Shown here piece by piece: positions 35,501-42,359 of a stretch of DNA of 64,000 nucleotides. A program made the translations under genes and the position numbers. This DNA is from Plutella xylostella (taxonomy: Eukaryota; Arthropoda; Insecta; Lepidoptera; Plutellidae), in NCBI RefSeq assembly GCF_932276165.1, contig NC_064001.1:7137501-7201500 (forward strand), given 5' to 3'. The notes under the pieces are model-generated. The model was given only the letters and a program-made list of their open reading frames with translations, had not been told where the DNA came from and did no database searches. Each line of letters opens with the position of its first letter. Position 1 is the stretch's first letter.

Positions 35501-37589
35501 ACCCCCGTGCACCTGGCAGGTGCCGGGGCGACGTCAGAGTGTAGAGTGAATGTGTGTTATGAACATGATAGAGCCTCGAGCTCGCAGTGTATCAGTGGTA
35601 GTGATAATCAGTGCGGGAGTGAAGGGCAATATTCGAAATTTAATATAATTGAGCCGTCAGGCGCAAGTGGAAAGCAAAGTGCTAACGGACGTAACAAAAC
35701 GCGGTTTAATTTTAACGATATCATCATACATTCGTAGCATTTAAGAATATTGTTTATCATCTTGTTAGTAGTTTAGTATCATCTCATCATTCTCGTTTAA
35801 TTGAGTTTTTATCAAAAATCTGTTAGTTTCCTCATTCAGTGCGGGAGTATGTACGGAACACCGTACATGGTTAAGTAAATACCTATCTAATTATTTCTGC
35901 AACATCATCAGTTCGCGCGTCAACTTACTTATTATTATAATTTACTTTAGTTCACGTTTGTATCGGAATCACGGTTGACGCGTACTCATTATCATTTAGT
36001 TATAATCTATCATTAGCATAGTCTTTCGGTAAATAAATATTTCTCTTCTTTAAACATCATCTTATCAATTATCATCCTAACTATCAATCAGTTGGAAACC
36101 CCAACACCAACGACGTTGGGAAGCTGCATTTAGGCCACTCCCATCATCCAGCTGAGTTCCTGCAGAGATTCTGCCATAATAACCATGTCGTCAGCGAAGC
36201 AGAGAGGTGTGACTCGCCATTTATTTGCCATGTCCAGCGGCATCGTACAGACTCCTCAACTCCTCGATATAGCGCCAGTCGATTTGAAATCTCTGCAACG
36301 CTTCCAAAATTGCCCATGTCTCGATGGAGTTGAAGGCATTTCCACAAAGGCTAGATACATAGGCTTATTGTACTCTTCGGTCTTCTGTGTAATCTGCCTT
36401 ACTGTGTGGATGTGGTCTATTGTACTAAAACAGATCCACAATGAGATAATTTAATCAATAAAATACAGCCTTTGCATTTAAGAAAATTTTAAGTAAAAGT
36501 ATTTTTTAAGTAAGAGTCTTTCTTAATAAATTAATACTAATTACCTTTATTGTTTTTTTTACTAAAGTTCCCAGTTTTTTCGCCCTTTGGCGACCCCCCT
36601 ACAGAAGCTTTGCGACCCCCCAGGGGGTCGCGACCCACAGGTTGAAAAACACTGATGTATATAATATATCTTATCTCATAATTTAAACCCCAACATAATA
36701 GTAATCAGTCTCCAATATTAATTATACAAATAGTAGTAAATAAAGTTACCTGTATTGACATGCCTCGCCATGATGAATAGCTGTGTGGCTTGCACAAAGT
36801 CTTCAGCTTCAATACAAGTCCATATCTTCTCAGGTATTTCCATTAACAATTTCACTTGCACTGATATTCCATGCATCGGGTCAGCATTTAGATGTAAGCT
36901 AAAATATTAATGTAACAAAAGAATCAATCTGTGAACTCAAGCATGACATAATAAACCTTAATAATATAAAACTATTTGTGGATTGAACAGTATTGGCCAT
37001 GTTTTAAGTACATGGATTCCTGACAGCTCCCATCATGAATAAAGAACGAGCATTCATATAAAATTCATAGGCTCTACCAACAGAAACCTGCCATACCTTA
37101 CCATAATAATGTAGAGTGATTTAAACAATTTGGTTACTGGTACCTTTGCATTGAAGGTTTGTTTTCAATTTTGAACCCCACCAAATGTGTGTCATGTAAG
37201 TTCCTGCATGCTGATATCATCTCATTGATGTGGTTGAGGGTGCTGGCCGTAGTTTCCTTCATCTCCTCAATGGTGTCTGCAGCCTGTATTAGGTCACGGT
37301 ACTTCTCCCTGAAATAATGATAGGAAGTCTTTAGGTTCTAACAAAAGTATCATAATACCTATATTATGAGCCTACAGCCATGGAAGTAGCAATCGATATT
37401 ATTACTGTTGGGTTCGGTGGTTTATTGGTCATCTTTAATTAGAGGTACTCACCCAACCATGGCTCGCAATTCTTCCCTTTTTCTTTCGATTTCATATTGC
37501 AATGTCTTCTGAACATGATCAATATCGGCTATAAAATGCGTCTGAAAAAGCTCGTCCGGAACTATCTGCAGCAAGTTTGGCTTCGACAT
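17536..37589 (-). CDS. COG1: Conserved oligomeric Golgi complex subunit 1 (13 exons)
   Basis: COG1 belongs to lobe A of the COG tether, which recycles glycosylation enzymes within the Golgi. Exons (transcript order): 37453-37589, 37144-37308, 36750-36898, 24893-25047, 24425-24653, 24070-24202, 21205-21377, 20771-21070, 20384-20618, 19935-20271, 19399-19839, 18746-18913, 17536-17694. Every junction is GT/AG and phases agree throughout; the sum is 2781 nt, 926 residues plus stop, close to human COG1 (about 980). Identity rests on the N-terminal Vps51-like coiled-coil block (EIERKREELRAMVGEKYRDL, then IQAADTIEEMK) and QVKLLMEIPEKIW. The C-terminus ends SFFSMTSDWFSGS. The start is the first ATG before EIERKREE; no earlier in-frame candidate was needed. 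Introns 3, 6 and 8 contain transposons, but no exon is broken. Confidence 0.95.
18258..18399. mobile_element. Palindromic MITE in COG1 intron 12
   Basis: Arms of about 60 bp: CTGTTCCACAATGTCTGGTT...ACCTG(A/T)CGGATAAAATACAT.CTGTCACT pair around a short T-rich centre. Confidence 0.85.
20689..20768 (-). mobile_element. Fragment of a jockey-like LINE RT in COG1 intron 8
   Basis: The minus strand encodes TGVPQGSHLGPLLFSIFMNE, the conserved VPQGS..GPLLF RT block. It begins about 3 bp after the exon 8 donor and lies in frame with the exon, so unspliced transcripts would add it to COG1. Confidence 0.7.
21878..22257. repeat. Tandem ~170-210-bp units with AGCGAAGCGGAGCGG arrays
   Basis: Units starting GATAGGTGCGACGACGAGC occur at 21878, 22088 and 23372. 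Each contains GTGTTAGGTGCACAT(A/T)GATATCG and a GC-rich purine array of AGCGCAGCGAAGCGGAGCGG. The first unit has the longest array. It contrasts sharply with the AT-rich surroundings. Confidence 0.85.
22261..23366. mobile_element. hAT-like non-autonomous element with 8-bp target duplication
   Basis: CTAAAGAT flanks it at 22253-22260 and 23367-23374. Termini are TAGTGTTGCCA and, reversed, TAGAGATGCCA. Subterminal regions hold clustered CCGAATA/TATTCGGCC repeats in both orientations (22294-22362 and 23256-23350). No transposase frame. A TA microsatellite lies at about 22650-22672. Confidence 0.8.
23411..23515 (-). mobile_element. Short LINE 3' tail inserted in the third GC-array unit
   Basis: Starts with (ATTT)n, then GCTTTTATTGCACAATTTAC and a GAGGTGGACTTAATGC block typical of lepidopteran LINE tails. 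GTGTT is duplicated on both sides (23406-23410, 23516-23520). Confidence 0.65.
25401..26525 (+). CDS. LINE reverse transcriptase, N-terminally truncated
   Basis: 374 codons remain from DIEQCVEWQSELFLAFVDFE. RT boxes are visible: KAFDTVKW, GVKQGCLLSPLLF and LDYADDIVLISP (YADD active site). The C-terminal part has TYLGSTVTRQGGADEDIESR, then RKWRWIGHTVRR, GKRSRGRPVQTWRR and DRRKWRTLVETLC. The endonuclease domain and the first RT boxes are lost. The open frame runs 24 codons upstream into host sequence, so any ATG there is not the element's own. Confidence 0.88.
   Translation, partial: DIEQCVEWQSELFLAFVDFEKAFDTVKWTALWSSLQRRGIPACIIQGIRSLYEGSTCRVVHEKELGAPIRISAGVKQGCLLSPLLFVILLDDVMRNVVAIPRGISWASGVLEDLDYADDIVLISPTLDLLQEKLAHLQEEARVMGLRINRRKTVDMRIKAKTSDALTLDDQRLDSVDAFTYLGSTVTRQGGADEDIESRIKKAKAAFAQLKPVWDSNVLTRRIKISLFDSIVKSVLLFGCETWRVTKGLTNKLQVFVNKSLRSILRVFWPKTIRNEDLWKLCRQSPIGKEIAKRKWRWIGHTVRRGTTNAATIAFDWRPPNGKRSRGRPVQTWRRSVENELRAAGLSWSEAKSTAEDRRKWRTLVETLCTSGVP
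25401..26538 (+). mobile_element. 5'-truncated LINE (RTE-like) with 12-bp target duplication
   Basis: The insertion is flanked by ATGATTAGGATT at 25389-25400 and 26539-26550 and ends in a CAACAACA tail. It carries the RT through to the C-terminal region of a non-LTR polyprotein without a stop. Direct repeats and an open frame point to a fairly recent event. Confidence 0.88.
26990..27327 (-). mobile_element. LINE (RTE-like) RT C-terminal fragment, 3' half, split by the BEL element
   Basis: Minus-strand frame with VQEYVYLGQTIRLGRSNFD, EAARRIQLGWPAFGKLR, YFNQCVLAVTTYGEETWALT and QRAMERAMLGVSL, all typical of RTE-type RT C-terminal parts. It continues across the BEL insertion at 36107-36440. Confidence 0.8.
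27328..27584 (+). repeat. 5' LTR of the BEL/Pao element
   Basis: 257 bp beginning TG and ending CA; contains AATAAATATTT near its 3' half. PBS follows at 27590. Confidence 0.92.
27797..27985 (+). repeat. Short tandem repeats in the BEL/Pao 5' leader
   Basis: About seven imperfect units of roughly 24 bp around CTGGCATATCAGTCGGGCA lie between the PBS and the polyprotein start. Confidence 0.75.
28133..35737 (+). CDS. BEL/Pao gag-pol-env polyprotein
   Basis: 2534 residues in a single frame. Gag comes first, with Cys/His knuckles near 457-530 (CKLCNKKHLLIQC, CRQCGGFHNTWLH). An aspartic protease has ALIDQGSQTSLI near 570. The RT has the YMDDYLSGS box near 974. RNase H starts near FCDAS (about 1150). 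The integrase has an HH-CC region near 1470-1520, then DYTGF, YSDCGSNF and GGLWEGAVKRLK between about 1540 and 1660. From about 1865 an envelope-like part begins with a hydrophobic leader. It carries a polybasic RPRR site near 1986 followed by a Gly-rich hydrophobic stretch (GLINGVGSIANSLFG), then cysteine-rich sequence and a C-terminal membrane segment near 2413 with a basic/proline-rich tail. Fusing env to pol without a stop suggests proteolytic or spliced expression. Only description is given because this is an endogenous retrovirus-like copy. Confidence 0.94.
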   Translation: MEQVEALFENQVQILEAIKNQLRNFKKDTIDRKSLDSCQRRLETLEKYWIEFQNNDQKLRQYEISEHEYFAQDYLNNAEKMYNDVKEYIQSFIRANYTKPSSPLQKPKFQWPQVPVSTEMGAIPKTPSNQQSTSGNLEYLLRKQRSNFKAFAHTLSTINLDAISEKWEFDDILKNLQARWSTIDSLHWEIDSESLERNAEYEESFIKYEHRYQTIKKALNTKMWSVSHRDKSTPQMDIPFFSGDYRSWISFKDLFVEAIHNNRSLSDAQKMQFLKSKLRGEAEKLVQHLNISAANYDTCWDILTHRYHNIKLIFSNHASTLMNLSCVQQQSATQIKKIHDTTKESLYAINNLGIDTSTWDPLIVHIVSQKLDAETLQDYVESVSDPRAIPSLKEFLQFLENKFTSLESSRRKLETPKSSQQHEVPKNSKNNNFYKSFSSSKKPLNSNKNSNFENRTGCKLCNKKHLLIQCNQFLKLQSKEKLNVVQKFNYCVNCLYDHHGNACVSESRCRQCGGFHNTWLHEAFSRSEQNNRNQSSNVAMNNERDVVEVLLATALIKVQAANGSYQQMRALIDQGSQTSLITENAAQQLGINRQRCNGVIFGVGVKENACKGMINITCLSNHGDYQFTTDVFIMRSLINKLPNQSFPKPSWSFLENIQLSDPDFNISRPVDLLLGADVYSSIIMNGIIRENQSLPIAQQTRLGWILCGRVKSYHCNVVINNLDEIKRFWTTEDIGEESSMSKEDYDCVQFYKETTTRREDGRYVVRLPLKSDANELLGDSRSKAVAQFRQLERKFHQQPELARDYQAFLREYEELGHMHLVSAESSSMQSSRFFFPHHCVKRAESTTTSLRVVFNGSSRSSSGNSLNDVMYTGPNLQKDLFDLILKWRIHQFAFTADIEKMYRQILVHPDDQQYQMIIWRDSPNQQLQEYQLGTVTYGCCSSPFIAMMTLQHLANEESSNYSTDAVKDVMECFYMDDYLSGSDSIESARKLQSEVISMLKSAGMNLRKWSSNKPELLEGMSTVGNQQQIFDFKHQESTKTLGLRWFPATDNFGFKFNIEQTKTKSTKRQLLSSISKLFDPQGYTTPVSTKLKLLFQKTCLLEKLNWDDKLPQEIEKEFIDIKKDIEYINNTRIPRWLGTNQSKEIQLHGFCDASTKAYASVIYCRISNEKADGGTSIVLVAAKSRLASPAKDLSLPRLELSGAYLLALLTQRVLACLLPLKVTVFAWCDSTAVLGWLQGDPKRWKAFVANRVLKTTEIIPAESWHYVKSAENPADCASRGISAEALIQHPLWWTGPSFLKTFDEKSINKTQTVFVTEQEVKRSQITEASNVSAATVSNATPRQSGDIISAILNQNSNWTRAVRVLAWVMRMAPGLKGKQTFLTVGELRRAKHMIIKHIQGLVFEKDISKLRQKKPLDKGSRLLSLNPFLDENGLLRVNSRLKNANINQDTIYPIIIPHDHHLEDLIIDHTHKMTFHGGPRLTLAWIRKEYWIIGGNRSVKKRLRMCVNCRRHSPSKHTQIMGNLPESRVNPTRPFYHTGVDYTGFIEIKANKGRGIKTSKGYVAVFVCMVTKAYHFEVVSDLTSSATIAAIRRFSARRGVPTNLYSDCGSNFCGSNNILEREMINLIINQPEFQSEISMMDIKWHFNAPSWPSAGGLWEGAVKRLKYHMKRVIGEQKLTYEELSTITAQLEACLNTRPLCTLTESPDDLDYLTPSHFLSSGPVATIIETERDQRTRWQLSQKIFQDMWKRWKSEYLTELSTRSKWHKAQPNFKLNDIVLIHDANLPAGKWALGKVIDIHPGTDGFVRVVSLKTKNGILKRPISKISLLPTSYPSETASSTKQDELPTEEQTAKTSERRKTRKVGSVNFITLALTFLAMMVPSAHCNNSNLYNISRFDTNKSIYFDPLSSMRLIQDNWKLIVYYNLEPYYQSTMLCKKYINHLENLCSSMKGNKQCEVVILQLHHSYTELEYYHNMMLGEQFVSQARLRPRRGLINGVGSIANSLFGVLDDQFAQQYRKDIQLLRENQDHLGALWRNQTSVVEAEYNLLKRVEVSMEKQYKTFNQHLIQYEQTSNTLQKGLQREMNLNEFTISSIIANNLLHNLKNIQNSLIDTVTDAYHGKFDIHLITPNQLREELSTVSSQLSKELTLPITNLQTELPKIYHLLRVKGRVTKDYLIFEIIIPLVSRDDYFIYQMISIPQQIGKSMISVTPIADHLAVNIHRDTYLPMSMNDLQQCIEYDYNVRLCEPKTPIYQKKMDSNLCVKDSKSNQCYYEREGCTNRWQKLNELNAYMYFCCNSCSFKFMCDYQVTVERAVKAGIIKLSHGCVIKGDEFIVHSHKEPVSKIHVQADLVTKTIPSMNNIINLTIPVNKLEDDFEADNTSLKRIGEQIQQLKAAGSSVAEMSYHDVHHYISIYMVVSCCVAAGAAFAWRRWRRGRHTARLAPRAPAPAPAPPARTPVHLAGAGATSECRVNVCYEHDRASSSQCISGSDNQCGSEGQYSKFNIIEPSGASGKQSANGRNKTRFNFNDIIIHS
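35850..36106 (+). repeat. 3' LTR of the BEL/Pao element
   Basis: Matches the 5' LTR over its full 257 bp as read; preceded by the purine-rich GTGCGGGAGTA. Confidence 0.92.
36107..36440 (-). mobile_element. LINE (RTE-like) RT fragment, 5' half, upstream of the BEL insertion
   Basis: On the minus strand: STIDHIHTVRQITQKTEEYN, then KPMYLAFVE and, in a shifted frame, the remnants of the KAFD box. After a gap come VTPLCFADDMVIMAESLQEL, the FADD active site. Frames shift and stop, so this copy is dead. It continues at 27327 on the far side of the BEL element. Confidence 0.78.
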
Positions 37590-38856
37590 TTTTCAGTATA
37601 AAACACTGGGAATATTATTTTTGATACTTCAAGTTTGTGTTTATAGGATATTTGAAGATATCACACAAAACATGCAATGCAAATTATTATTATGGTTTTT
37701 TTGCCAAATTGCTGGCTGTTTAGTTGTCATTGTCAAGTTGACAATTTCAATTAAGTAAGTTTATCTGTCTGTGTGTGCACAGACCGGAACGACCGTCGTG
37801 TGACGCCGTTATTATTCTGAGAGCTAAGTACACTTCCGAACAGGATTTTCGGTCGAAAATTTGGAATAGCTGAGATTGACCTTCGTATATAAAAGTACTA
37901 GTTTCGCGTAGCAGTTTCACATCGCACAATCCTAATCCTAATCCTGATCCAAACTAATATTATAAATACCATGGGCGTACCCAGGTAGGGGCAGGGGGGG
38001 GCAGCTGCCCCCCCCTAGAAGATAAAATAAACGTAATTTTTTCTGCAAAGTCGGAATTAAAAACATGTTACTCTGTGCAAAATGAAGTGTTGGAAACAAA
38101 ATAACTTTTATTTTCAGTCAGATATTATGATTTAATATTATTTTTTCTATAATTAAATATTATAAATACAACATTCGTTATAGTAGGCAAGTATACTGGA
38201 ATTTAATGACCAGAGAACTACCTAGGGGGGTAGTTCTCTGGTCTCTTAAAAGGCAATTTTTGGCCTTTGTTTGATCTGTTCAACCAAGCCAATTTTATGT
38301 CTGATGAGCGTACATAGTAATTATTTAAAAGAAAACAGTGAGTTTATTGAAAAGACTGTCATAGACAAAGGACATTCGGCATTTTGTATGGCTATTTGCC
38401 CCGCAGTTGAAAGTCGAGAACATTATAAATCAAAATACTTTTAAATTATTGTGTTACCATCCAGATTTAATATTCTGTAAGTAGTTATTTTAATTCAAAA
38501 CAATATTTTCAAAATAATATTTTAAGGTGACTTTTTCGTAATAGGTTTATTATGTAAATATTATTTCTGAATATTTACATTTTCCCATTGTTTTGAATTT
38601 CAGAGTATTTTGGTTTATGTTCGCGACTTTTCAGTAAAGCGGGGCAAAAACGCCCGATGTCCTTTTCGGCAAATCCGAGAAAATTACTGTTAAATTAATA
38701 TTTTGTTTTGTGTCTTACTCAATTCATGATTTTTAGGGTTCCGTACCTTAAAAGTAAAAAAAAGGTCCGTCCGTCTGTCTGTCTGTCATCACCCTTTTTC
38801 TCAGGAACGGGTAAAGTAAAGAAGTGAAGCTGATATTTCGCATAGGTATACTTATA

Positions 38857-39502
38857 TATGTCGCAGGCATCTGGTTTAATCTCCTGTTTGATTGAACCGC
38901 TAGCCCGTTCATTGGATGACGCTACTCAGTTGTATGACTAGGCCGAACGTTGATTGTACAAGCGTCACAAAACGTCCAACTAGTTAGCGGACTTAAAATC
39001 AGTCAGGTGGTGAATTAAACAAGTATGGCGTCTAACTGCGAACAGCTGACACAAAAAGCACTTGTATTGTTATTTTTTACAAATAAATTAGCTTTAAAGT
39101 GCGATATTTATGTTAAAATAGTGTGACAACATGGATTTACCTATTATTACACCGCCGGCGGATAGTTTCAAAGAAAAAAATGTGCTGAAACTGGATAATT
39201 ATGAAAAACAATATCAAGGTACGTTTATTGTTATTGTTTAGTTAATTTGTGAGATGAGAGCTTTGTAACATAGTCTTTTTGTTGACTCTTGTCTGGTCAT
39301 GTTCATCCTAACCAGACATTACAAAGTTGCTATACTATATCCCATTTAACGACTTCGCTGAATAACGTTCAGTCAAGACGTTGGACGTTAGAGTCAACTA
39401 CTTGACGAGTTGTTCTTTAGTCATTCAACTGAGTAGCGTCATTCAATGAACGGGCTAGTTTTTCAATCAAACAGGAGATTAAACCAGATGCCTGCGACAT
39501 AT
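38857..39502. mobile_element. Foldback element with ~85-bp inverted arms
   Basis: The arms begin GTCGCAGGCATCTGG and continue through TTAATCTCCTGTTTGATTGA and GACGCTACTCAGTTG with few mismatches. ATAT is present on both sides. The 400-bp centre contains a leader-like sequence and a short coding exon. Confidence 0.75.
39131..39218 (+). pseudogene. Exon-like coding segment inside the foldback element
   Basis: An ATG opens a 29-codon frame (MDLPIITPPADSFKEKNVLK...) that ends exactly at CAAG|GTACGT, a good donor. No second exon is recognised. It could be a captured host first exon or a transposase remnant. Confidence 0.35.
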
Positions 39503-39699
39503 ACAAATTTACGGCATAAAAAATATATTGTGGGCTACCTCCTGTAAAGTGGGGATGAATTATTTTTTTCAGTGTTTCGACGACAGTTGAATTGGTGTTT
39601 TAAAAATAAAGGTATGCTCAAACCATTTTTTATTCAGTAATTGGTTTAGGAAATATTAATCTTCTAAGTGGTATTTTTGTCCCTGCCCCTGCTGGCTAA

Positions 39700-39774
39700 A
39701 TGGCTGGTCCAAAAAATATGAAAAAATTCACGGATGTAGTACATATGACGAAATTAAAAGGAAAACTATCTCAG
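39700..39774 (+). pseudogene. Second exon-like segment in the GGGCGTACCC element
   Basis: MAGPKNMKKFTDVVHMTKLK plus five residues, ending at TCAG|GTAAGT, a strong donor. Frame continues past it without clear meaning. Not recognised. Confidence 0.3.
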
Positions 39775-39916
39775 GTAAGTAGACTTGTACGGAACCCTCA
39801 GTTCACGAGTCCAACTCTCAGGCCGGTTTTCTGTTTCAATATACCCGACCCGACCGATTATGATCTCGAAACAGGTATGAGCTGCCCCCCCCTGGCTGAA
39901 ATCCTGGGTACGCCCT

Positions 39917-41552
39917 TGACACTCACCTGTCTGATAAAGTTAGTTGCTGAAAAGGGTTGTATCTGAGATTATAAGAAGATCACAACTACGATGTGTAGGT
40001 ACCTTCTATGCATCGAGCTTGCATAAAGATATTAATAGATCAGGAAATTATTTTATTTTTTGTGTGATAATGATAAGTATCTTCAATCCAAATAGGTACC
40101 GAGTGTGGACATAATGACAATAAACCTCCTTATTACAGGCTGTGTACTTGCGTCTACCTGAAAATATTGTATAGTATCTTCACTTATCTAAATATAAAAT
40201 GAAAAAATACCCTACCTAAGTATTTTGTGTTTGGAACGATGGCGAATAATTCTAAACACATAGGTACCTAGTAGGTTATCAAATGATACTGTATCTGATT
40301 AATCGTATACTGAAGTAATTAATAAAACATACTTACTTAATATAATTTTAGATAACGTAAGTAAACCATATTTTTTATCAGCCAAAACCAAACTTATACC
40401 TCAGTATAAAAACTTAAGGAAGTAATTTTAATATCATGTCACTACTCCAGTTCACGTAGTTTTTAGTTAATAATAACAAATTATGTTGGTACCTTTAATA
40501 ATACCATTTTGGTCGACGTGAGACGTGTCAGTGCCACCATTTGGCCTTGCGAGGAGACACGTCTATTCTATTATGTAGTCTATGGTCTCTGTAACGTCAT
40601 CTCTATGAGTCAACTGTTGTCCTAGTACAGTAAGGTGCAGAGAAACCTGACCCCCCTCAGGACCATTGTTACTATGAGAGAGGGGTCAGGTTTCTCTGCA
40701 ACTGACCGTACTACCCAGAAAAGTAGTTACGATACCCATTCCCATAGAACAACGCGGATTTGGGTGTACCCAATGCCCATTCCCAATGTCAAGAAATAGT
40801 GACTAATCCTAAATCCTAGTGCATTAATCCTAAAATCTGCGCATACGTCTGAATGGTGTAGAGTGACCCTGACTGCTATTAACACCCAAGATCTGAGTAC
40901 AAATATCTGTCTTTAAAGAAATATCTGCCCCGGCCGGCCGGGGATCGATCGGGTTAGCAGCAGGGCCCTGGAAGGATGAACAACCTTAAATCTGCAAGTT
41001 AGCTAAATTTACTCAAATATAGGAATCATTAATTTGTAGATATAATAGATATAATATTAAGATATAAAAATATTTATGTAAGTAGGTACCTAATACCTAT
41101 ACCTAGAACATATAACACCAACTCAATGACATCGTAACCTTTTTGCATTTTTTTCGAATCTTGGAAAGATCTTGAATTTTTAAAATAAACAATTTGTTTT
41201 TTGTCATCACATTGCAATTTTATTGGACAATCAATCTTTATCAGGTTATCTGCTTTTAAGTACTCGTACGCAGATATTAAATAAAAGACATTTTAAATGT
41301 AATCTAATCATAGATTAGCCGATGATTATACGATGATGACGAAATACAAAGTTTAAGTTCAATTTAGAAAGGGACTGCCCCAATTTTTCATACAGGATGC
41401 TGGAAACATTTTTTAAAAATAACTAACGGAATGTTTTCTTTCAGTAAAATCAGTAAATTTTCAAATTTTATGAAGTTATTATCCACAGCCCGTAATATCT
41501 TAACGTATTTATTAAACTTTAGTAGGCAACAGAAAAGTTAACTAACTTCAAC
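39917..41552 (-). repeat. Large inverted repeat, right arm
   Basis: Complement of the sequence at 1-2052. It lacks the two insertions seen in the left copy, so it preserves the empty sites. Homology ends at its inner side exactly against the GGGCGTACCC element. Confidence 0.88.
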
Positions 41553-42359
41553 TGTTGACTTTTATTATTTATAAAAAAAATTGCATGTACCAAGGCGATC
41601 TTGTGCATCATATTAATATGCTGATGTGTCATTTTTATGTCGGGGAAACCCATGTCCAAGGGCCGTGGAGGTTGGCCTTTCGTATCTCCCACGCGGTTTG
41701 ACCTCAATTTGGCACAACGGAGGTCCAATTTTATGGATAAAAGACCGAACCTGTTGCATTTAGGTCGATGGGTAGGGCGAAGATACACTTTATACTATAT
41801 AAGTATGTAAGTAAAAGCGGGTTGTTTTGTAACTTTATAGTGTTACTGACACATACATATTATTATACAATGTTATGCAAAATAGTAAGTCGTTTTTTTT
41901 TGTAGGGAGTTTTAATTACGAAAGTATTTGATCGCTTTTTCATTAACTAGGCCATACAAACCTTTATTTCGTTTAGATTAATAAATGGTCAGCTTACCTA
42001 TGTTAAAATGTAAGTGAATTATTTAAAAATATCTAATAAGTAATAACTAATTTAATAACCTACCAAAGTTGGTAAGATGTAATATTTTTGTTAAAACATC
42101 TTGAAATACTTAGAGAATCTTTTAATTTTAGGTGAGCTTAAATTCCACAGGATCTCTATCTATAATTATCATAAACAATCTTTGGCGGAGAATCAGCTGT
42201 TCACGTCATGTATCAATATTATCATACCTTAGACGATATCACATATTGTTATTATTATTATAAGAATATACTGCTTAGTACCTTTAGTGACAGAATATTT
42301 AGGGTACTGTCGTTTATTTCAGAACGTCTTGTGAAAGTATAAAGCAGTATAAGTACCTC
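41553..42359. other. Gene-free stretch beyond the right inverted-repeat arm
   Basis: No gene seen. The first ~250 bp (to about 41800) may be part of the same repeat family as the arm; the left copy is cut by the window edge, so this cannot be checked. Confidence 0.4.

Larger units (their letters stand above)
27328..36106 (+). mobile_element. BEL/Pao LTR element with env-like domain, intact, identical LTRs
   Basis: LTRs 27328-27584 and 35850-36106 are each 257 bp (TGTACGGAAC...CCCCAACA) and identical as I read them. Flanking target duplications are CCAAC at 27323-27327 and 36107-36111. A primer-binding site, TGGTCCTTCGAGCC, starts at 27590, five bases after the LTR. One uninterrupted 2534-codon frame covers gag, protease, RT, RNase H, integrase and an envelope-like part. 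The element sits in COG1 intron 3, antisense to COG1, inside an older LINE fragment. Identical LTRs imply recent insertion. Confidence 0.95.
25240..36654. mobile_element. Ends of an hAT-like DNA transposon hosting nested insertions (COG1 intron 3)
   Basis: The right end reads inward CAGTGTTTTTCAACC then TGTGGGTCGCGACCCCC. The left end reads GTGTGTTTTTCAACC and then a related GACGCGACCCCCC stretch. These resemble hAT termini. The flanks share 'atgtat', but the AT-rich context hides an exact 8-bp duplication. Everything between is later insertions (two LINE pieces, the BEL element) and non-coding remnant (about 26551-26990 and 36440-36550). No transposase frame is visible. Confidence 0.6.
37973..39915. 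mobile_element. DNA transposon with GGGCGTACCCAGG termini
   Basis: Inverted ends GGGCGTACCCAGG (37973) and its complement ending 39915. G-rich/C-rich subterminal stretches (GGGGGGGCAGCTGCCCCCCC at left, GCTGCCCCCCCC at right) follow. It contains a hairpin at 38209-38250, a separate foldback element (38857-39502), pieces of the GGGTTCCGTACC repeat, and two exon-like segments. The right end abuts the large inverted-repeat copy. Confidence 0.65.

Noticed and set aside
37930..37952. Telomere-like CCTAATCCTAATCCT
   Set aside because: Insect telomeres are pure TTAGG; here the unit is a hexamer present in three imperfect copies only.
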